Source: Alkalilimnicola sp. S0819
GTDB lineage: Bacteria; Pseudomonadota; Gammaproteobacteria; Nitrococcales; WHIW01
Direction: 5' to 3'
NCBI RefSeq assembly: GCF_009295635.1
Contig: NZ_WHIW01000001.1
Coordinates: 306,138-370,137 of the forward strand
DNA: 64,000 bases
Shown here: positions 22,057 to 33,231 of the stretch, in pieces
Position numbering within the stretch: position 1 is the first letter of the stretch
Layout of the letters: each line of letters starts with the position of its first letter
Notes under the pieces: generated by a model
Seen by the model: only the letters and a program-made list of their open reading frames with translations
The model's database searches: none
What the model was told of the DNA's origin: nothing
Made by a program: the position numbers and the translations under genes

Positions 22057-22523
22057 AGGGCGTACTCGAGAAGGGCTTCGTCACCACCTCCGCGGACAAG
22101 CTCATTAACTGGGCGCGCACCGGCTCCCTGTGGCCGGTGACCTTCGGGCTCGCCTGCTGCGCCGTGGAGATGATGCACGCGGGCGCCTCCCGCTATGACC
22201 AGGACCGCTTCGGGATCATGTTCCGGCCAAGTCCGCGTCAGTCCGACGTGATGATCGTCGCCGGCACGCTGGTGAACAAGATGGCGCCGGCGCTGCGCAA
22301 GGTCTACGACCAGATGTCCGACCCCAAGTGGGTGATTTCCATGGGGTCCTGCGCCAACGGTGGCGGTTACTACCATTATTCCTACGCCGTGACGCGCGGT
22401 TGCGACCGCATCGTCCCGGTGGACATCTACGTGCCCGGCTGTCCGCCCACGGCGGAGGCGCTTCTGTTCGGCATCATGCAGTTGCAGAACAAGATCCGCC
22501 GCACCAACACCATCGCCCGCTGA
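22047..22523 (+). CDS. nuoB: NADH-quinone oxidoreductase subunit B
   Basis: NuoB carries the terminal 4Fe-4S cluster N2 that reduces quinone. The 158-aa product has the cluster cysteines: adjacent Cys in [10 protein letters not shown], Cys in [10 protein letters not shown] and Cys in [13 protein letters not shown] 22047 ([11 protein letters not shown]) is the family start and overlaps nuoA by 10 bases; the in-frame ATG 22026 lies deeper inside nuoA. Confidence 0.97.
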   Translation: MGVEGVLEKGFVTTSADKLINWARTGSLWPVTFGLACCAVEMMHAGASRYDQDRFGIMFRPSPRQSDVMIVAGTLVNKMAPALRKVYDQMSDPKWVISMGSCANGGGYYHYSYAVTRGCDRIVPVDIYVPGCPPTAEALLFGIMQLQNKIRRTNTIAR

Positions 22524-22534
22524 GGGGAGTGTCC

Positions 22535-23263
22535 ATGTCCCGTATGCAGAAGCTGGAGGAGGCCCTGCACAAGGCCTTCGGAGACAAGCTGCTGGCCCTG
22601 CAGGCGCAGAACGGCGAGCTCACCGTGGAGGTGCGCCCCGAGGATCTGTGCGAGGTGCTGCTGGAGTTGCGTGACGGTCAGGCCTTCCGCTTCGAGCAAT
22701 TGATCGATCTGAGTGGCGTCGATTACGCCGCTTACGGTCAAGACGAATGGAGCACCGAGCAGGCCAGCTGGACCGGTTTCTCCCGCGGCATCTCCGGCCC
22801 GTCCACCGGGCGATTGGGTATTACCGGCCCCTGCGGCGTGCACGACGTCAAGAGCAACACCGCTCGGCGCTTCGCCAGCGTCTATCACCTGCTCTCCCTG
22901 AGCCTGAATCAGCGCTTGCGGGTGAAGACCTACGCCGCGGACGACGGCTTCCCGGTGGTCGATTCCGTGGTGGATATCTGGAGCTGCGCCAACTGGTATG
23001 AGCGTGAGTCCTTCGATCTGTACGGCATCCTCTACGAGGGCCATCCGGATCTGCGTCGCATCCTCACCGATTACGGTTTCGTCGGCCATCCCTTCCGCAA
23101 GGATTTCCCGCTGATCGGCAACGTTGAAGTGCGCTACGACGAAGAGAAGCGCCGGGTGGTCTACCAGCCGGTGAGCATAGAGCCCCGGGTGACGGTGCCG
23201 CGCGTGGTGCGCGACGACTCCCGTTACGCGGGTCGCGCCCAGGAGGACGCCTCCGATGCCTGA
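22535..23263 (+). CDS. nuoC: NADH-quinone oxidoreductase subunit C
   Basis: NuoC (30-kDa subunit) is a structural part of the quinone-binding connecting module. The 242-aa product ends in the family signature [24 protein letters not shown] (key core [10 protein letters not shown]) and HPFRKDFPL. It is separate from nuoD, unlike the fused nuoCD of enterics. ATG 22535 follows GAGGGGAG and lies 11 bases after nuoB; it overlaps nuoD by eight bases. Confidence 0.97.
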   Translation: MSRMQKLEEALHKAFGDKLLALQAQNGELTVEVRPEDLCEVLLELRDGQAFRFEQLIDLSGVDYAAYGQDEWSTEQASWTGFSRGISGPSTGRLGITGPCGVHDVKSNTARRFASVYHLLSLSLNQRLRVKTYAADDGFPVVDSVVDIWSCANWYERESFDLYGILYEGHPDLRRILTDYGFVGHPFRKDFPLIGNVEVRYDEEKRRVVYQPVSIEPRVTVPRVVRDDSRYAGRAQEDASDA

Positions 23264-24509
23264 GATCAAGAGTTACACCCTGAACTTCGGCCCCCAGCAT
23301 CCGGCCGCCCACGGCGTGCTGCGCATGGTGCTGGAGATGGACGGCGAGACCATTCGCCGCGCCGACCCGCATATCGGTCTGCTGCATCGGGCCACCGAGA
23401 AGCTGGCCGAGACCAAGCCGTACAACCACAGCATCGGCTACATGGACCGGCTCGATTACGTGTCCATGATGTGCAACGAGCACGCCTATGTAATGGCCAT
23501 CGAGAAGCTGCTGGGTATCCAGGCGCCGATCCGTGCCCAGTACATCCGCGTTTTGTTCGACGAGATCACCCGCATTCTCAATCACATGATGTGGCTGGGC
23601 GCGCACGCCCTGGATGTGGGCGCCATGACCGTATTCCTGTACTGCTTCCGGGTGCGCGAGGAGCTGATGGACTGCTACGAGGCGGTCTCCGGGGCGCGCA
23701 TGCACGCGACCTATTACCGCCCCGGCGGCGTATACCGGGATCTGCCGGCGCGCATGCCCCAGTACCAGCCCTCCAAGCACCGTTCGGCCAAGGATCTGGA
23801 GCGCCTGAACGCCGCGCGCCAAGGCTCCATGCTGGATTTCCTGGATGATTTCGTCAGCTACTATCCGGGCGAGATCGACGAGTACGAAACCCTGCTCACC
23901 GATAACCGGATATGGAAGCGCCGCTTGGTGGATGTCGGCGTGGTCTCGCCGGAGCGGGCCAAGCAGCTCGGCTTCACCGGGCCCATGTTGCGCGGCTCCG
24001 GGGTCGAGTGGGATTTGCGCAAGACCCAGCCCTACGAAGTCTATGACCGCATGGACTTCGATATTCCGGTGGGCACCAACGGGGATTCCTATGACCGTTA
24101 TCTGGTGCGCGTGGAGGAGCTTCGGCAGTCCGTGCGCATCATGAAGCAGTGCATCGACTGGCTGCGTGTCAATCCGGGCCCGGTGATGCTGGAGGACCAC
24201 AAGGTCACCCCGCCGAGCCGCGAGGAGATGAAGGACGACATGGAGTCCCTCATTCATCACTTCAAATTGTTCACCGAAGGTTACTCCACGCCTCCGGGCG
24301 AGGTTTACGCCTGCGTGGAAGCACCCAAGGGCGAGTTCGGGGTCTACATGGTCTCCGACGGTGCCAACAAGCCCTACCGGGTCAAGTGTCGCGCGCCAGG
24401 TTTTGCCCATCTGGCGGCCATGGATGAAATGGCCCGCGGCCACATGCTCTCGGACGTGGTGACCATCATCGGCACCCAGGACATCGTGTTTGGGGAGATC
24501 GACCGTTGA
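23256..24509 (+). CDS. nuoD: NADH-quinone oxidoreductase subunit D
   Basis: NuoD (49-kDa subunit) forms the quinone cavity with NuoB and derives from the NiFe-hydrogenase large subunit. The 417-aa product opens with [14 protein letters not shown], in which the quinone-headgroup His lies, and ends with DIVFGEIDR. It starts inside the nuoC 3' end and overlaps the TTG start of nuoE by four bases. Confidence 0.97.
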   Translation: MPEIKSYTLNFGPQHPAAHGVLRMVLEMDGETIRRADPHIGLLHRATEKLAETKPYNHSIGYMDRLDYVSMMCNEHAYVMAIEKLLGIQAPIRAQYIRVLFDEITRILNHMMWLGAHALDVGAMTVFLYCFRVREELMDCYEAVSGARMHATYYRPGGVYRDLPARMPQYQPSKHRSAKDLERLNAARQGSMLDFLDDFVSYYPGEIDEYETLLTDNRIWKRRLVDVGVVSPERAKQLGFTGPMLRGSGVEWDLRKTQPYEVYDRMDFDIPVGTNGDSYDRYLVRVEELRQSVRIMKQCIDWLRVNPGPVMLEDHKVTPPSREEMKDDMESLIHHFKLFTEGYSTPPGEVYACVEAPKGEFGVYMVSDGANKPYRVKCRAPGFAHLAAMDEMARGHMLSDVVTIIGTQDIVFGEIDR

Positions 24510-25009
24510 GTAGCGAGCGTCTGTCGGAAAAACTGCTCTCCGCCGAAGTGCGGGCCGAGATCGACCACTGGGTGGCCAAGTATCCGGAAGAGCGCAAGCA
24601 GGCCGCGGTGATTCCCGCCCTGCACGCGGTGCAGGACGCCAACGGCGGCTGGATCAGCTCGGAACTGATGGATGCGGTGGCCGAGTACCTGGAGATGCCC
24701 AAGGTGGCGGTCTACGAGGTCGGCAGTTTCTACACCATGTTCGATCTGCAGCCGGTGGGCCGGCACAAGGTAAACCTCTGCACCAACATCTCCTGCATGC
24801 TGCGGGGCGCGGAGGAGATCGTCGACCATGTGGAGCGGCGCCTTGGCATCAAGCTGGGCCAGACCACCGACGATGGCCGCATCACCCTGAAGATCGAGGA
24901 AGAGTGCCTTGCGGCCTGCCCGGGTGGGCCGATGATGGTTGTCGACGGTCACTATCACACGGATCTGACCCCCGAGAAGGTGGACAAGATCCTGGATGAG
25001 TTGGAGTAA
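24506..25009 (+). CDS. nuoE: NADH-quinone oxidoreductase subunit E
   Basis: NuoE (24-kDa subunit) is a thioredoxin-fold protein that carries 2Fe-2S cluster N1a in the NADH module. The four ligands are visible: the two Cys of CTNISC, and CLAAC. It has 167 aa. The start is the TTG at 24506, overlapping the nuoD stop (TTGA), with GGGGAG eight bases upstream; no ATG exists near the N-terminus. Confidence 0.95.
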   Translation: MSSERLSEKLLSAEVRAEIDHWVAKYPEERKQAAVIPALHAVQDANGGWISSELMDAVAEYLEMPKVAVYEVGSFYTMFDLQPVGRHKVNLCTNISCMLRGAEEIVDHVERRLGIKLGQTTDDGRITLKIEEECLAACPGGPMMVVDGHYHTDLTPEKVDKILDELE

Positions 25010-25012
25010 GGC

Positions 25013-26305
25013 ATGGCGAACGAGGTCTGCTACCGGACCCTGCAATTCGACGAGCCCTGGGCCCTGGAGAACTATCTCAAGGTCGGTGGCTACGAGGCCT
25101 GGCGCAAGATCCTCGCGGAGAAGACCCCGCCGGAGGAGATCATCGACACGCTGAAGGCGGCGTCCTTGCGCGGGCGTGGTGGCGCGGGCTTCCCCACGGG
25201 GCTGAAGTGGAGCTTCATGCCTCGCAATGCGCCGGGGCAGAAGTACGTGGTCTGCAACTCCGACGAATCCGAGCCGGGTACCGCCAAGGACCACGATATT
25301 CTCCGCTACAATCCCCATGCCCTGGTGGAGGGGCTCGCCATCGCCTGTTACGCCATGGGCGCGACCGTGGCCTACAACTATATGCGTGGTGAGTTCCACC
25401 ATGTGCCCTTCGCCCGCTTCGAGCAGGCCTTGAAGGAGGCGCATGAGCTGGGGCTGTTGGGCAAGAACATCCAGGGCACCGGGGTGGATGTGGAGATTCA
25501 CTCCCACATCGGCGCCGGCGCCTACATCTGTGGCGAGGAGAGCGCGCTGCTCGAATCCCTGGAAGGCAAGAAGGGTCAGCCGCGCTTCAAGCCGCCGTTC
25601 CCGGCCCAGGTGGGGCTTTTCGGCCGGCCCACCACCATCAACAACACCGAATCCTTCTCCTCGGTGCCTGAAATCATGCGCAACGGCGCGGACTGGTTCC
25701 TGAACCTGGGCAAGCCGAACAACGGCGGGGTGAAGTGCTTCAGCGTCTCCGGTCATGTGGAGAAGCCCGGCAACTTCGAGATCGGCCTGGGTACGCCCTT
25801 CAAGGACTTGCTGGAAATGGCCGGTGGTGTCTGGAAGGGGCGCAAGTTGAAGGCCGTGATTCCCGGCGGCTCCTCCATGCCGGTGGTGCCCGCCGAGGTG
25901 ATGTTGAACGTCACCCTGGATTACGACAGTCTCGCCAAGGCGGGCTCCGGGTTGGGCTCCGGCGGCGTGATCGTGATGGACGAGACCACCGACATGGTCA
26001 AGGCCCTCACCCGCATCTCACGCTTCTATTACGCCGAGTCCTGCGGCCAGTGCACGCCCTGTCGCGAGGGTACCGGCTGGATGTACCGGGTGCTGCGTCG
26101 CATCGGCGAGGGCCGCGGCCGGCCCGAGGATCTGGAGCTGCTGGAATCCGCCGCCGGCCAGATTGCCGGGCACACCATCTGTGCCTTCGGCGAGGCCGCT
26201 GCCTGGCCGGTGCAGTCCTTCCTCAAGCACTATTTCCATGAATTCGAGTATTACGTGAAGCACGGGCGCTCCATGGTGGAAGGCGCCTCGGGGGCTGTCG
26301 CATGA
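25013..26305 (+). CDS. nuoF: NADH-quinone oxidoreductase subunit F
   Basis: NuoF (51-kDa subunit) binds NADH and FMN and holds cluster N3. The 430-aa product shows the NADH/FMN-binding glycine motif [41 protein letters not shown] and the N3 ligands in [13 protein letters not shown] with a fourth Cys downstream in HTICAFG. It begins three bases after the nuoE stop. Confidence 0.98.
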   Translation: MANEVCYRTLQFDEPWALENYLKVGGYEAWRKILAEKTPPEEIIDTLKAASLRGRGGAGFPTGLKWSFMPRNAPGQKYVVCNSDESEPGTAKDHDILRYNPHALVEGLAIACYAMGATVAYNYMRGEFHHVPFARFEQALKEAHELGLLGKNIQGTGVDVEIHSHIGAGAYICGEESALLESLEGKKGQPRFKPPFPAQVGLFGRPTTINNTESFSSVPEIMRNGADWFLNLGKPNNGGVKCFSVSGHVEKPGNFEIGLGTPFKDLLEMAGGVWKGRKLKAVIPGGSSMPVVPAEVMLNVTLDYDSLAKAGSGLGSGGVIVMDETTDMVKALTRISRFYYAESCGQCTPCREGTGWMYRVLRRIGEGRGRPEDLELLESAAGQIAGHTICAFGEAAAWPVQSFLKHYFHEFEYYVKHGRSMVEGASGAVA

Positions 26306-28698
26306 ATGCCAAGGTCGAGAACACGCAGGAACTGGTGACCATCGAGGTCGATGGCGTCGAGCTGCAGGCGCCCAAGGGCGCGATGCTGATCGAAGCCACC
26401 GACCGGGCCGATATCCCTGTGCCGCGCTTCTGTTACCACAAGAAGCTCTCCATCGCGGCCAACTGCCGCATGTGCCTGGTGGAAGTGGAGAAAGCGCCCA
26501 AGCCCATGCCCGCCTGCGCTACCCCGGTGGCCGACGGCATGAAGGTCTTCACCCGATCGGAACGGGCGCTGGCCGCCCAGCGAGGGGTGATGGAATTCCT
26601 GCTGATCAACCACCCGCTGGATTGCCCGATCTGCGATCAGGGCGGTGAGTGCGAGCTGCAGGACCTGTCCATGGGTTATGGCCGCGGCGTGTCCCGCTTC
26701 AGCGAGGGCAAGCGCGTGGTCAAGGATGAGGATCTGGGTCCGCTGGTCGAGACCGAGATGACCCGCTGCATTCACTGCACCCGCTGCGTGCGTTTCCTGC
26801 AGGAAATCGGCGGGCGCCGGGAGCTGGGCGGCATCGGCCGCGGCGAGCATACCGAGATCGGCACCTACGTGCAGGACGGCGTGAGCTCCGAGCTTTCCGG
26901 CAACATCATCGATTTGTGCCCGGTGGGCGCATTGACCTCCAAGCCCTTCCGGTATCGGGCCCGGGCCTGGGAGTTGCTCAGTCATCCCAGCGTGGCGCCC
27001 CATGACGCGGTGGGCTCCAACGTCCACATTCATCACCGCCGCGGCGAGCTGATGCGGGTGGTGCCCCGGGAGAACGAGGGCATCAACGAGACCTGGCTGG
27101 CCGACCGGGACCGTTTCGGTTACGCGGGCCTGTACTCCGAGCAGCGACTGGCGCGGCCGATGGTCAAGGAGCAGGGCGAGTGGCGCGAGGTGGACTGGGA
27201 AACCGCGCTGGCCGCCGCCGTCAAGGGCACCCGAAGGGTTCAGGACGTGGCCGGTGCCGAGGCGCTGGGTACGCTGGTCGCGCCCAATGCGACCCTGGAA
27301 GAGATGTTCCTGCTGGGCAAGCTCAGTCGTGGGCTGGGCAGCCGCAATATCGATTCTCGCCTGCGCCAGGGTGATTTCAGCGACGATGCGGAAGCCCCGT
27401 TGCAGCCGGCGCTGGGCGTGTCCATCGCCGAGCTGGAAGCGCAGGACGCGGTGCTTGCCATCGGCAGTTACAGCCGTCTGGAGCAGCCGCTGGTCAACCA
27501 TCGTCTGCGCAAGGCGAGCCTGAAGGGCGCGCAGGTCATGTACCTGAACACCCGCGCTTGGGAATTCAACTTCGAACCGGCCCTGCAGCAGGTCGCCACG
27601 CCAGCGACCCTGGTGGCGGAGCTGGCGGCGGTGGCCCGTGTGCTGCTGGACCGAGAAGGCCAGTCGGTGCCCCAGGGTCTGGAAGATGTGTTGGCCGGTC
27701 TGGAGCCGGGCGAGGCGCACCAGCGCATGGCCGACGAGCTGCACAAGGCTACCCGGAGCTTGGTACTGCTGGGCTCCCAGGCCGAGAGCCATCCGGCGGC
27801 GGCCAGCCTGCGCGCGCTGGCGAGCCTGGTGGCGGAGCTGAGCGGCGCGACCCTGGGTCAATTGCCGGTCGCGGCCAACAGCGTCGGTGGCTGGCTCGCC
27901 GGCGCGCTGCCCCATCGCGGCGCCGGCGGCAAGCCGGACGCGGCGGGGGGGCTGAATGCCCGCGCCATGGTGGAGCAGCCGCGCAAGGCCTACTGGCTGT
28001 TCAACGTCGAGCCGGAGTTCGATTGTTGGGATGGCGCCGCAGCGGCCGCAGCGGTGGCGCAAGCGGAGTTCGTCGTGGCTTTCACGCCTTTCGTGACCGA
28101 ATCCCTCAAGGACCAGGCCGATGTGCTGCTGCCCATCGCCAGCTTCGGCGAAACTTCCGGCACCTTCGTCAACCTGGAAGGACGCTGGCAGAGCTTCGGT
28201 GGCGTGACCGCCCCCGTGGGCGAGGGGCGTCCGGCCTGGCGGGTGCTGCGGGTGCTGGGCAACCTGTTTGATCTGGACGGCTTCGAGCACAACAGCTCCG
28301 AGGAAGTGCTGGCGGAACTGAAGGCCAGCGGCCTCGGCGATGAGGCACCGGCGCAACGCTTCCCGTGGCGGGAGCCACGGCGTGGACTGGGCGAGGGTCT
28401 GGTGCGCGGGGGCGAGGTGCCGCCTTACCAGCTGGACACGTTGCTGCGTCGCTCGGCACCGCTGCAGGCTTCGGCCCACGCCGCCAAGCCCGGCGTCTAC
28501 CTGGCGGCCGAAGAGGCGCAGCGCCTGGGGTTTGCCGAAGGTGAGCGCGCTCGGGTCCGCCAAGGCGAGGGCGAGGCGCAGCTGACCGTCTACATCGACG
28601 ATACCGTTGCCGCCGGCAGCGTGTGGATTCCGGCGGCCCTGTGTGAAACCTACGGCCTGGGCGCGCCCTGGGGCGAAGTCCGCGTAGAGCGCGCCTAG
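26302..28698 (+). CDS. nuoG: NADH-quinone oxidoreductase subunit G
   Basis: NuoG (75-kDa subunit) carries clusters N1b, N4 and N5. The 798-aa product has the N1b cysteines ([16 protein letters not shown]...ACATPV), [14 protein letters not shown], and CIHCTRC with a later Cys in LCPVGAL. The E. coli/Thermus N7 motif (CxxCxxxC) should follow VGAL, but the matching segment [21 protein letters not shown] has no Cys, so N7 is absent, as in Paracoccus and mitochondria. The C-terminal half is a degenerate molybdopterin-oxidoreductase fold. It overlaps nuoF by four bases. Confidence 0.97.
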   Translation: MNAKVENTQELVTIEVDGVELQAPKGAMLIEATDRADIPVPRFCYHKKLSIAANCRMCLVEVEKAPKPMPACATPVADGMKVFTRSERALAAQRGVMEFLLINHPLDCPICDQGGECELQDLSMGYGRGVSRFSEGKRVVKDEDLGPLVETEMTRCIHCTRCVRFLQEIGGRRELGGIGRGEHTEIGTYVQDGVSSELSGNIIDLCPVGALTSKPFRYRARAWELLSHPSVAPHDAVGSNVHIHHRRGELMRVVPRENEGINETWLADRDRFGYAGLYSEQRLARPMVKEQGEWREVDWETALAAAVKGTRRVQDVAGAEALGTLVAPNATLEEMFLLGKLSRGLGSRNIDSRLRQGDFSDDAEAPLQPALGVSIAELEAQDAVLAIGSYSRLEQPLVNHRLRKASLKGAQVMYLNTRAWEFNFEPALQQVATPATLVAELAAVARVLLDREGQSVPQGLEDVLAGLEPGEAHQRMADELHKATRSLVLLGSQAESHPAAASLRALASLVAELSGATLGQLPVAANSVGGWLAGALPHRGAGGKPDAAGGLNARAMVEQPRKAYWLFNVEPEFDCWDGAAAAAAVAQAEFVVAFTPFVTESLKDQADVLLPIASFGETSGTFVNLEGRWQSFGGVTAPVGEGRPAWRVLRVLGNLFDLDGFEHNSSEEVLAELKASGLGDEAPAQRFPWREPRRGLGEGLVRGGEVPPYQLDTLLRRSAPLQASAHAAKPGVYLAAEEAQRLGFAEGERARVRQGEGEAQLTVYIDDTVAAGSVWIPAALCETYGLGAPWGEVRVERA

Positions 28699-28712
28699 GA
28701 GCGGGAACGGCA

Positions 28713-29711
28713 ATGCAAGAACAATTGATGGAACTGTTCTGGATCCTGATGCGCATCGTTGCGCTGGTCATGCCTCTGTTCATCGCAGTGGCGTACATGA
28801 CCTACTGGGAACGCAAGATCATCGGCTGGATCCAGGACCGCAAGGGGCCTAACCGGGTTGGCCCCTTCGGGCTGTTGCAGCCCTTTGCCGACGCGGCGAA
28901 GCTGATCTTCAAGGAGATCCTGATCCCGGCCCAGGCGAGCAAGGTGCTCTACATCGTCGCCCCCCTGTTGGCGATTACGCCGGCGTTGGCGGCCTGGGCG
29001 GTGATTCCGTTCTCGGATACGCTGGTGATCGCCGATATCAACGCCGGCCTGCTCTACGTGCTGGCCATGACGGGCATGGGCGTCTACGGCATCATCCTCG
29101 CGGGCTGGGCCTCCAACTCCAAGTACGCGCTGCTGGGTGCGATGCGCTCCGGTGCGCAGGTGGTGTCCTACGAGATCGCCATGGGCTTTGCCCTGGTGGG
29201 CGTGCTCATGGCCGCGCGTTCGTTGAATCTGGGGGAAATCGTCAACGCCCAGGAAGGCCACTTCTTCCAGTGGTTCTGGCTGCCCCTGCTGCCCTTGTTT
29301 ATCGTCTACTGGATCTCCGGCGTGGCCGAGACCAACCGGGCGCCCTTCGACGTGACCGAGGGTGAATCGGAGATCGTCGGCGGTTACCAGGTGGAATACT
29401 CGGGCATGGCATTCGCCATTTTCTTCCTCGCCGAGTACGCCAATATGCTGCTGATCGCGGCACTGGCGACGGTAATGTTCTTCGGTGGTTGGTACTCGCC
29501 CTTCCACGGCATCCCCGTGATCGGTGCGCCGGGCATTCACTGGTTCCTGGTCAAGGTCGCCTTCTTCGCCTTCTGTTATTTCTGGTTCCGTGGCACCTTC
29601 CCGCGGTTCCGTTATGACCAGATCATGACCCTGGGCTGGAAAGTCCTGATTCCCGTCACCGTGGTGTGGCTGGTGGTCGAATCCGGTTTCATTCTGCTCG
29701 GCTGGCTCTGA
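28713..29711 (+). CDS. nuoH: NADH-quinone oxidoreductase subunit H
   Basis: NuoH (ND1 homologue) forms the membrane side of the quinone channel. The 332-aa product has eight or more hydrophobic helices and the signatures [24 protein letters not shown] (core [10 protein letters not shown]) and [21 protein letters not shown] (core [13 protein letters not shown]). It begins 14 bases after nuoG. Confidence 0.98.
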   Translation: MQEQLMELFWILMRIVALVMPLFIAVAYMTYWERKIIGWIQDRKGPNRVGPFGLLQPFADAAKLIFKEILIPAQASKVLYIVAPLLAITPALAAWAVIPFSDTLVIADINAGLLYVLAMTGMGVYGIILAGWASNSKYALLGAMRSGAQVVSYEIAMGFALVGVLMAARSLNLGEIVNAQEGHFFQWFWLPLLPLFIVYWISGVAETNRAPFDVTEGESEIVGGYQVEYSGMAFAIFFLAEYANMLLIAALATVMFFGGWYSPFHGIPVIGAPGIHWFLVKVAFFAFCYFWFRGTFPRFRYDQIMTLGWKVLIPVTVVWLVVESGFILLGWL

Positions 29712-29724
29712 CCGGGAGGTATTG

Positions 29725-30213
29725 ATGCGAGCGGTCAAGGATTTCCTCAACAGCTTTCTGCTGATTGAGCTGCTGCAGGGCCTGGCGCTGACGGGCAGGC
29801 ACCTGTTTCGCCGGAAGTACACCATTGAGTACCCGGACGAAAAGGCGCCGCAGTCGCCCCGCTTCCGTGGCTTGCACGCGCTGCGTCGCTATCCCAATGG
29901 GGAAGAGCGCTGCATTGCCTGCAAGTTGTGCGAGGCGGTGTGTCCGGCACTGGCGATCACCATCGAGTCCGAGCCGCGGGAGGACGGTCAGCGGCGCACC
30001 ACCCGCTACGATGTCGATCTGTTCAAGTGCATCTACTGCGGGTTCTGTGAAGAGTCCTGCCCGGTTGATTCCATCGTTCTGAGCCGTACCTACGAGTACC
30101 ACATGGAGCGTCGCGGCGAGCACATCATCGACAAGGATGAGCTGCTGTCCCTGGGCGATAAGTACGAGCCGCAGCTGGCGGCTGATCGCGCCGCGGATGC
30201 TCCTTACCGTTAA
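29725..30213 (+). CDS. nuoI: NADH-quinone oxidoreductase subunit I
   Basis: NuoI (23-kDa subunit) carries 4Fe-4S clusters N6a and N6b leading to N2. The 162-aa product has two ferredoxin motifs, [12 protein letters not shown] and [15 protein letters not shown] 29725 is preferred to the adjacent in-frame TTG 29722, with GGGAGG at 29714-29719. It is slightly shorter than the E. coli protein (180 aa), mainly at the C-terminus. Confidence 0.97.
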   Translation: MRAVKDFLNSFLLIELLQGLALTGRHLFRRKYTIEYPDEKAPQSPRFRGLHALRRYPNGEERCIACKLCEAVCPALAITIESEPREDGQRRTTRYDVDLFKCIYCGFCEESCPVDSIVLSRTYEYHMERRGEHIIDKDELLSLGDKYEPQLAADRAADAPYR

Positions 30214-30236
30214 GCACAGCAAAGGCGTAACGATCC

Positions 30237-30842
30237 ATGCAACTGGTCCTGTTCTATATCTTCGCCGCCGTGCTGCTTTTTGCCGCGGTCATGGTGATCA
30301 GCTCCCGGAACCCGGTACATTCCGCGATGTTCCTGGTTCTGGCCTTCTTCAACAGCGCGGCTTTGTGGTTGCTGGCCGAGGCCGAATTCCTCGGGGTCGC
30401 CCTGGTGTTGGTCTACGTGGGCGCGGTGATGGTGCTGTTCCTGTTCGTGGTGATGATGCTGGACATCAACGCCGTGGTGCTGCGCGAGGGCTTCGCGCGC
30501 TACCTGCCCGTGGGTCTGGCGGTCGCCGTGGTCATGGTGCTGGAGATGGTGCTGGTGGTGGGCGCGGATCAGATCGATGCTCTGGTACGTGACGTGCCGC
30601 CCGTGGCCGAGCCGGCGGTGAACAACATCGCCGCCATCGGCGGCGTGCTCTATACCGAGTATTTGTATCCGTTCGAAATCGCGGCGGTGGTGCTGCTGGT
30701 GGCGATTATCGCCGCCACCATGCTCACTCATCGCCGACGCGCCGACAGCAAGAAGCAGAACGCCGGCAAGCAGGTCCGCACCCGCAAGGCCGACCGGCTG
30801 CGCATCGTCAAGATGCCCGCGGCGGGCGGGAACAAGGAATAA
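30237..30842 (+). CDS. nuoJ: NADH-quinone oxidoreductase subunit J
   Basis: NuoJ (ND6 homologue) is a membrane subunit whose third helix takes part in coupling. The 201-aa product has five hydrophobic segments, the conserved AVMVISSRNPVHSAMFLVL and LVLVYVGAVMVLFLFVVMML (core YVGAVMVLFLFV), then a basic C-terminal tail. Confidence 0.97.
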   Translation: MQLVLFYIFAAVLLFAAVMVISSRNPVHSAMFLVLAFFNSAALWLLAEAEFLGVALVLVYVGAVMVLFLFVVMMLDINAVVLREGFARYLPVGLAVAVVMVLEMVLVVGADQIDALVRDVPPVAEPAVNNIAAIGGVLYTEYLYPFEIAAVVLLVAIIAATMLTHRRRADSKKQNAGKQVRTRKADRLRIVKMPAAGGNKE

Positions 30843-30854
30843 GGGAGCGCAGGC

Positions 30855-31160
30855 ATGATCGAACTATCTCATTACCTGGTGCTCGGGGCGCTATTGTTCA
30901 GTGTCGGCGTAGCGGGGATCTTCCTGAACCGCAAGAATGCCATCCTGTTGCTGATGTGCCTGGAGCTGATCCTGCTGGCGGCGAACACGAACTTCATCGC
31001 CTTCTCCCACTTCCTGGGGGACATATCCGGTCAGGTGTTCGTCTTCTTCGTGCTCACGGTGGCGGCGGCCGAAGCGGCCATAGGCCTGGCTATTCTGGTG
31101 GTGCTGTTCCGCAACCGGGGCACCATCAACGTGGGCGATCTGGACAGCATGAAGGGCTGA
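30855..31160 (+). CDS. nuoK: NADH-quinone oxidoreductase subunit K
   Basis: NuoK (ND4L homologue) has three helices and two conserved membrane glutamates on the proton path, visible in [10 protein letters not shown] and [11 protein letters not shown]. The length of 101 aa is canonical. It lies 12 bases after nuoJ. Confidence 0.98.
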   Translation: MIELSHYLVLGALLFSVGVAGIFLNRKNAILLLMCLELILLAANTNFIAFSHFLGDISGQVFVFFVLTVAAAEAAIGLAILVVLFRNRGTINVGDLDSMKG

Positions 31161-31170
31161 GTAGAGCGGC

Positions 31171-33174
31171 ATGGAAAATATCTATCTCACTATCGTGCTC
31201 GCGCCGCTGCTGGGCGCCATCATCGCCGGGCTGTTCGGCGGGCGTATCGGTCGCGCCGGTGCCCACTGGGTAACCATTTTGGGCGTGGGTCTGGCCTGCG
31301 CGCTGTCCTTTTACGTGCTCTATCAGCACGTCTGGGGCGGGGCGGCGGTATACAACGGCAGCATCTACACTTGGATGGTGATGGAAGGGCTGCGGCTGGA
31401 GGTGGGCTTCCTGGTGGACCGGCTCACCGCCATGATGATGGTCGTGGTCACCTTCGTCAGCCTCATGGTGCATGTCTATACCATCGGCTACATGGCCCAC
31501 GACGAAGAAAACTGGCCCGCCGGCAGCCGCGCCGGCACCAACAGCTACCAGCGCTTTTTCAGCTATATCGCGCTGTTCACCTTCTCCATGCTGATGCTGG
31601 TGATGGCGAACAACTTCATGCAGCTGTTCTTCGGCTGGGAAGCCGTGGGCCTGGTGTCGTACCTGTTGATCGGCTTCTGGTTGAACCGCGAATCCGCCGT
31701 GTTCGCCAACCTCAAGGCTTTCCTGGTCAACCGGATCGGTGACTTCGGTTTTCTGCTCGGCATCGCCGCAGTGCTGATGTACTACGGCAGCCTGGATTAC
31801 CAGCAGGTGTTCAGCGCCGCCCAGGCCAACCCGAACCTGACCATGGAGATCTGGGACGGTGCCGTGTGGCAGGTGGCCACCGTGGCCTGCATCCTGCTGT
31901 TCATCGGCGCGATGGGTAAATCCGCCCAGGCCCCGCTGCACGTCTGGCTGCCCGATTCCATGGAAGGCCCGACGCCGATCTCCGCGCTGATCCACGCCGC
32001 GACCATGGTCACTGCCGGCATCTTCATGGTGGCGCGCATGTCGCCGCTCTATGAACTGTCCGAGACCGCGCTGTCCTTCGTGCTGATCATCGGGGCGAGC
32101 ACGGCCTTCTTCCTGGGCTTGATCGGCATCGTTCAGAACGACATCAAGAAGGTGGTGGCGTACTCCACGCTCTCGCAGCTGGGTTACATGGTCACCGCGC
32201 TGGGTGTCTCGGCCTACGCCGCCGGCGTCTTCCATCTGATGACACACGCCTTCTTCAAGGCGCTGTTGTTCCTGGGCGCGGGCTCGGTGATCATCGCCAT
32301 GCACCACAAACAGGACATGCGGGAGATGGGCGGGCTGCGCAAATACATGCCCCTCACTCACCTCACGGTGCTGATCGGCACCCTGGCGCTGGTGGGCACG
32401 CCCTTCTTCTCCGGCTTCTTCTCCAAGGACGCCATTATCGAGGCGGTGGGGCATTCCGAACGCTTCGGTGCCGACTACGCCTACTGGATGGTGTTGCTTG
32501 GCGTGTTCGTGACCTCCTTGTACAGCTTCCGGCTGTATTTCATGACCTTCTGGGGCAAGGAGCGCATGGATGAGCACACCCGCTCGCACCTGCAGGAATC
32601 GCCCAAGGTGGTCACTGTTCCGCTGATTCTGCTGGCGATTCCCTCGGTTCTCGTGGGCTTCTTCGCCGCAGGCGCCATGCTGTTCGGGGATTTCTTCCAA
32701 GGTGTGATCTTCGTGCAAGGGGCCAACGACGTGCTCGCGGAGATCGGCAAGCATTGGCATGGCGCCGCCGCCTTCGCCGTGCACGGTTTCGTGACCCCGG
32801 CCTTCTGGCTGGCACTGGCCGGCGCGGTGGCCGCCTGGGTCGCATACCTGAAGCGCCCCGATCTGCCGCGGCAGATCCATCTGAAGCTGCGCCTGGTCTA
32901 TAACGTGCTCGACGCCAAATACGGTTTCGACAAGCTCTACATCGGCGGTTTCGCCGGCGGCGGGCGGGCCATCGGCCGGTTTTTCTGGCGGGTTCTGGAC
33001 CAGGGCCTGATCGACGGCCTGCTGGTCAACGGCAGCGCTCGTACCGTGGGACGGTTCGCGGCGGTGATCCGCCGACTGCAGACCGGTTATCTGTATCACT
33101 ACGCCTTCGCGATGATCATCGGCTTGCTGCTGTTGCTGACCGGCCTGATCGGCCGGCATCAGGGCTGGCTGTAG
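31171..33174 (+). CDS. nuoL: NADH-quinone oxidoreductase subunit L
   Basis: NuoL (ND5 homologue) is the distal antiporter-like proton-pumping subunit. The 667-aa product has the proton-translocation core (FFGWEAVGLVSYLLIGFW and KSAQAPLHVWLPDSMEGPTPISALIHAATMV, cores GWEAVG and LHVWLPDSM) and a long C-terminal extension that would form the lateral helix. Confidence 0.98.
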   Translation: MENIYLTIVLAPLLGAIIAGLFGGRIGRAGAHWVTILGVGLACALSFYVLYQHVWGGAAVYNGSIYTWMVMEGLRLEVGFLVDRLTAMMMVVVTFVSLMVHVYTIGYMAHDEENWPAGSRAGTNSYQRFFSYIALFTFSMLMLVMANNFMQLFFGWEAVGLVSYLLIGFWLNRESAVFANLKAFLVNRIGDFGFLLGIAAVLMYYGSLDYQQVFSAAQANPNLTMEIWDGAVWQVATVACILLFIGAMGKSAQAPLHVWLPDSMEGPTPISALIHAATMVTAGIFMVARMSPLYELSETALSFVLIIGASTAFFLGLIGIVQNDIKKVVAYSTLSQLGYMVTALGVSAYAAGVFHLMTHAFFKALLFLGAGSVIIAMHHKQDMREMGGLRKYMPLTHLTVLIGTLALVGTPFFSGFFSKDAIIEAVGHSERFGADYAYWMVLLGVFVTSLYSFRLYFMTFWGKERMDEHTRSHLQESPKVVTVPLILLAIPSVLVGFFAAGAMLFGDFFQGVIFVQGANDVLAEIGKHWHGAAAFAVHGFVTPAFWLALAGAVAAWVAYLKRPDLPRQIHLKLRLVYNVLDAKYGFDKLYIGGFAGGGRAIGRFFWRVLDQGLIDGLLVNGSARTVGRFAAVIRRLQTGYLYHYAFAMIIGLLLLLTGLIGRHQGWL

Positions 33175-33231
33175 GCGTGCGCGCCTGCTTCGCGGGGATC
33201 TCGGTTCGCTTTTTGGGGTAAGGACGTGGGG

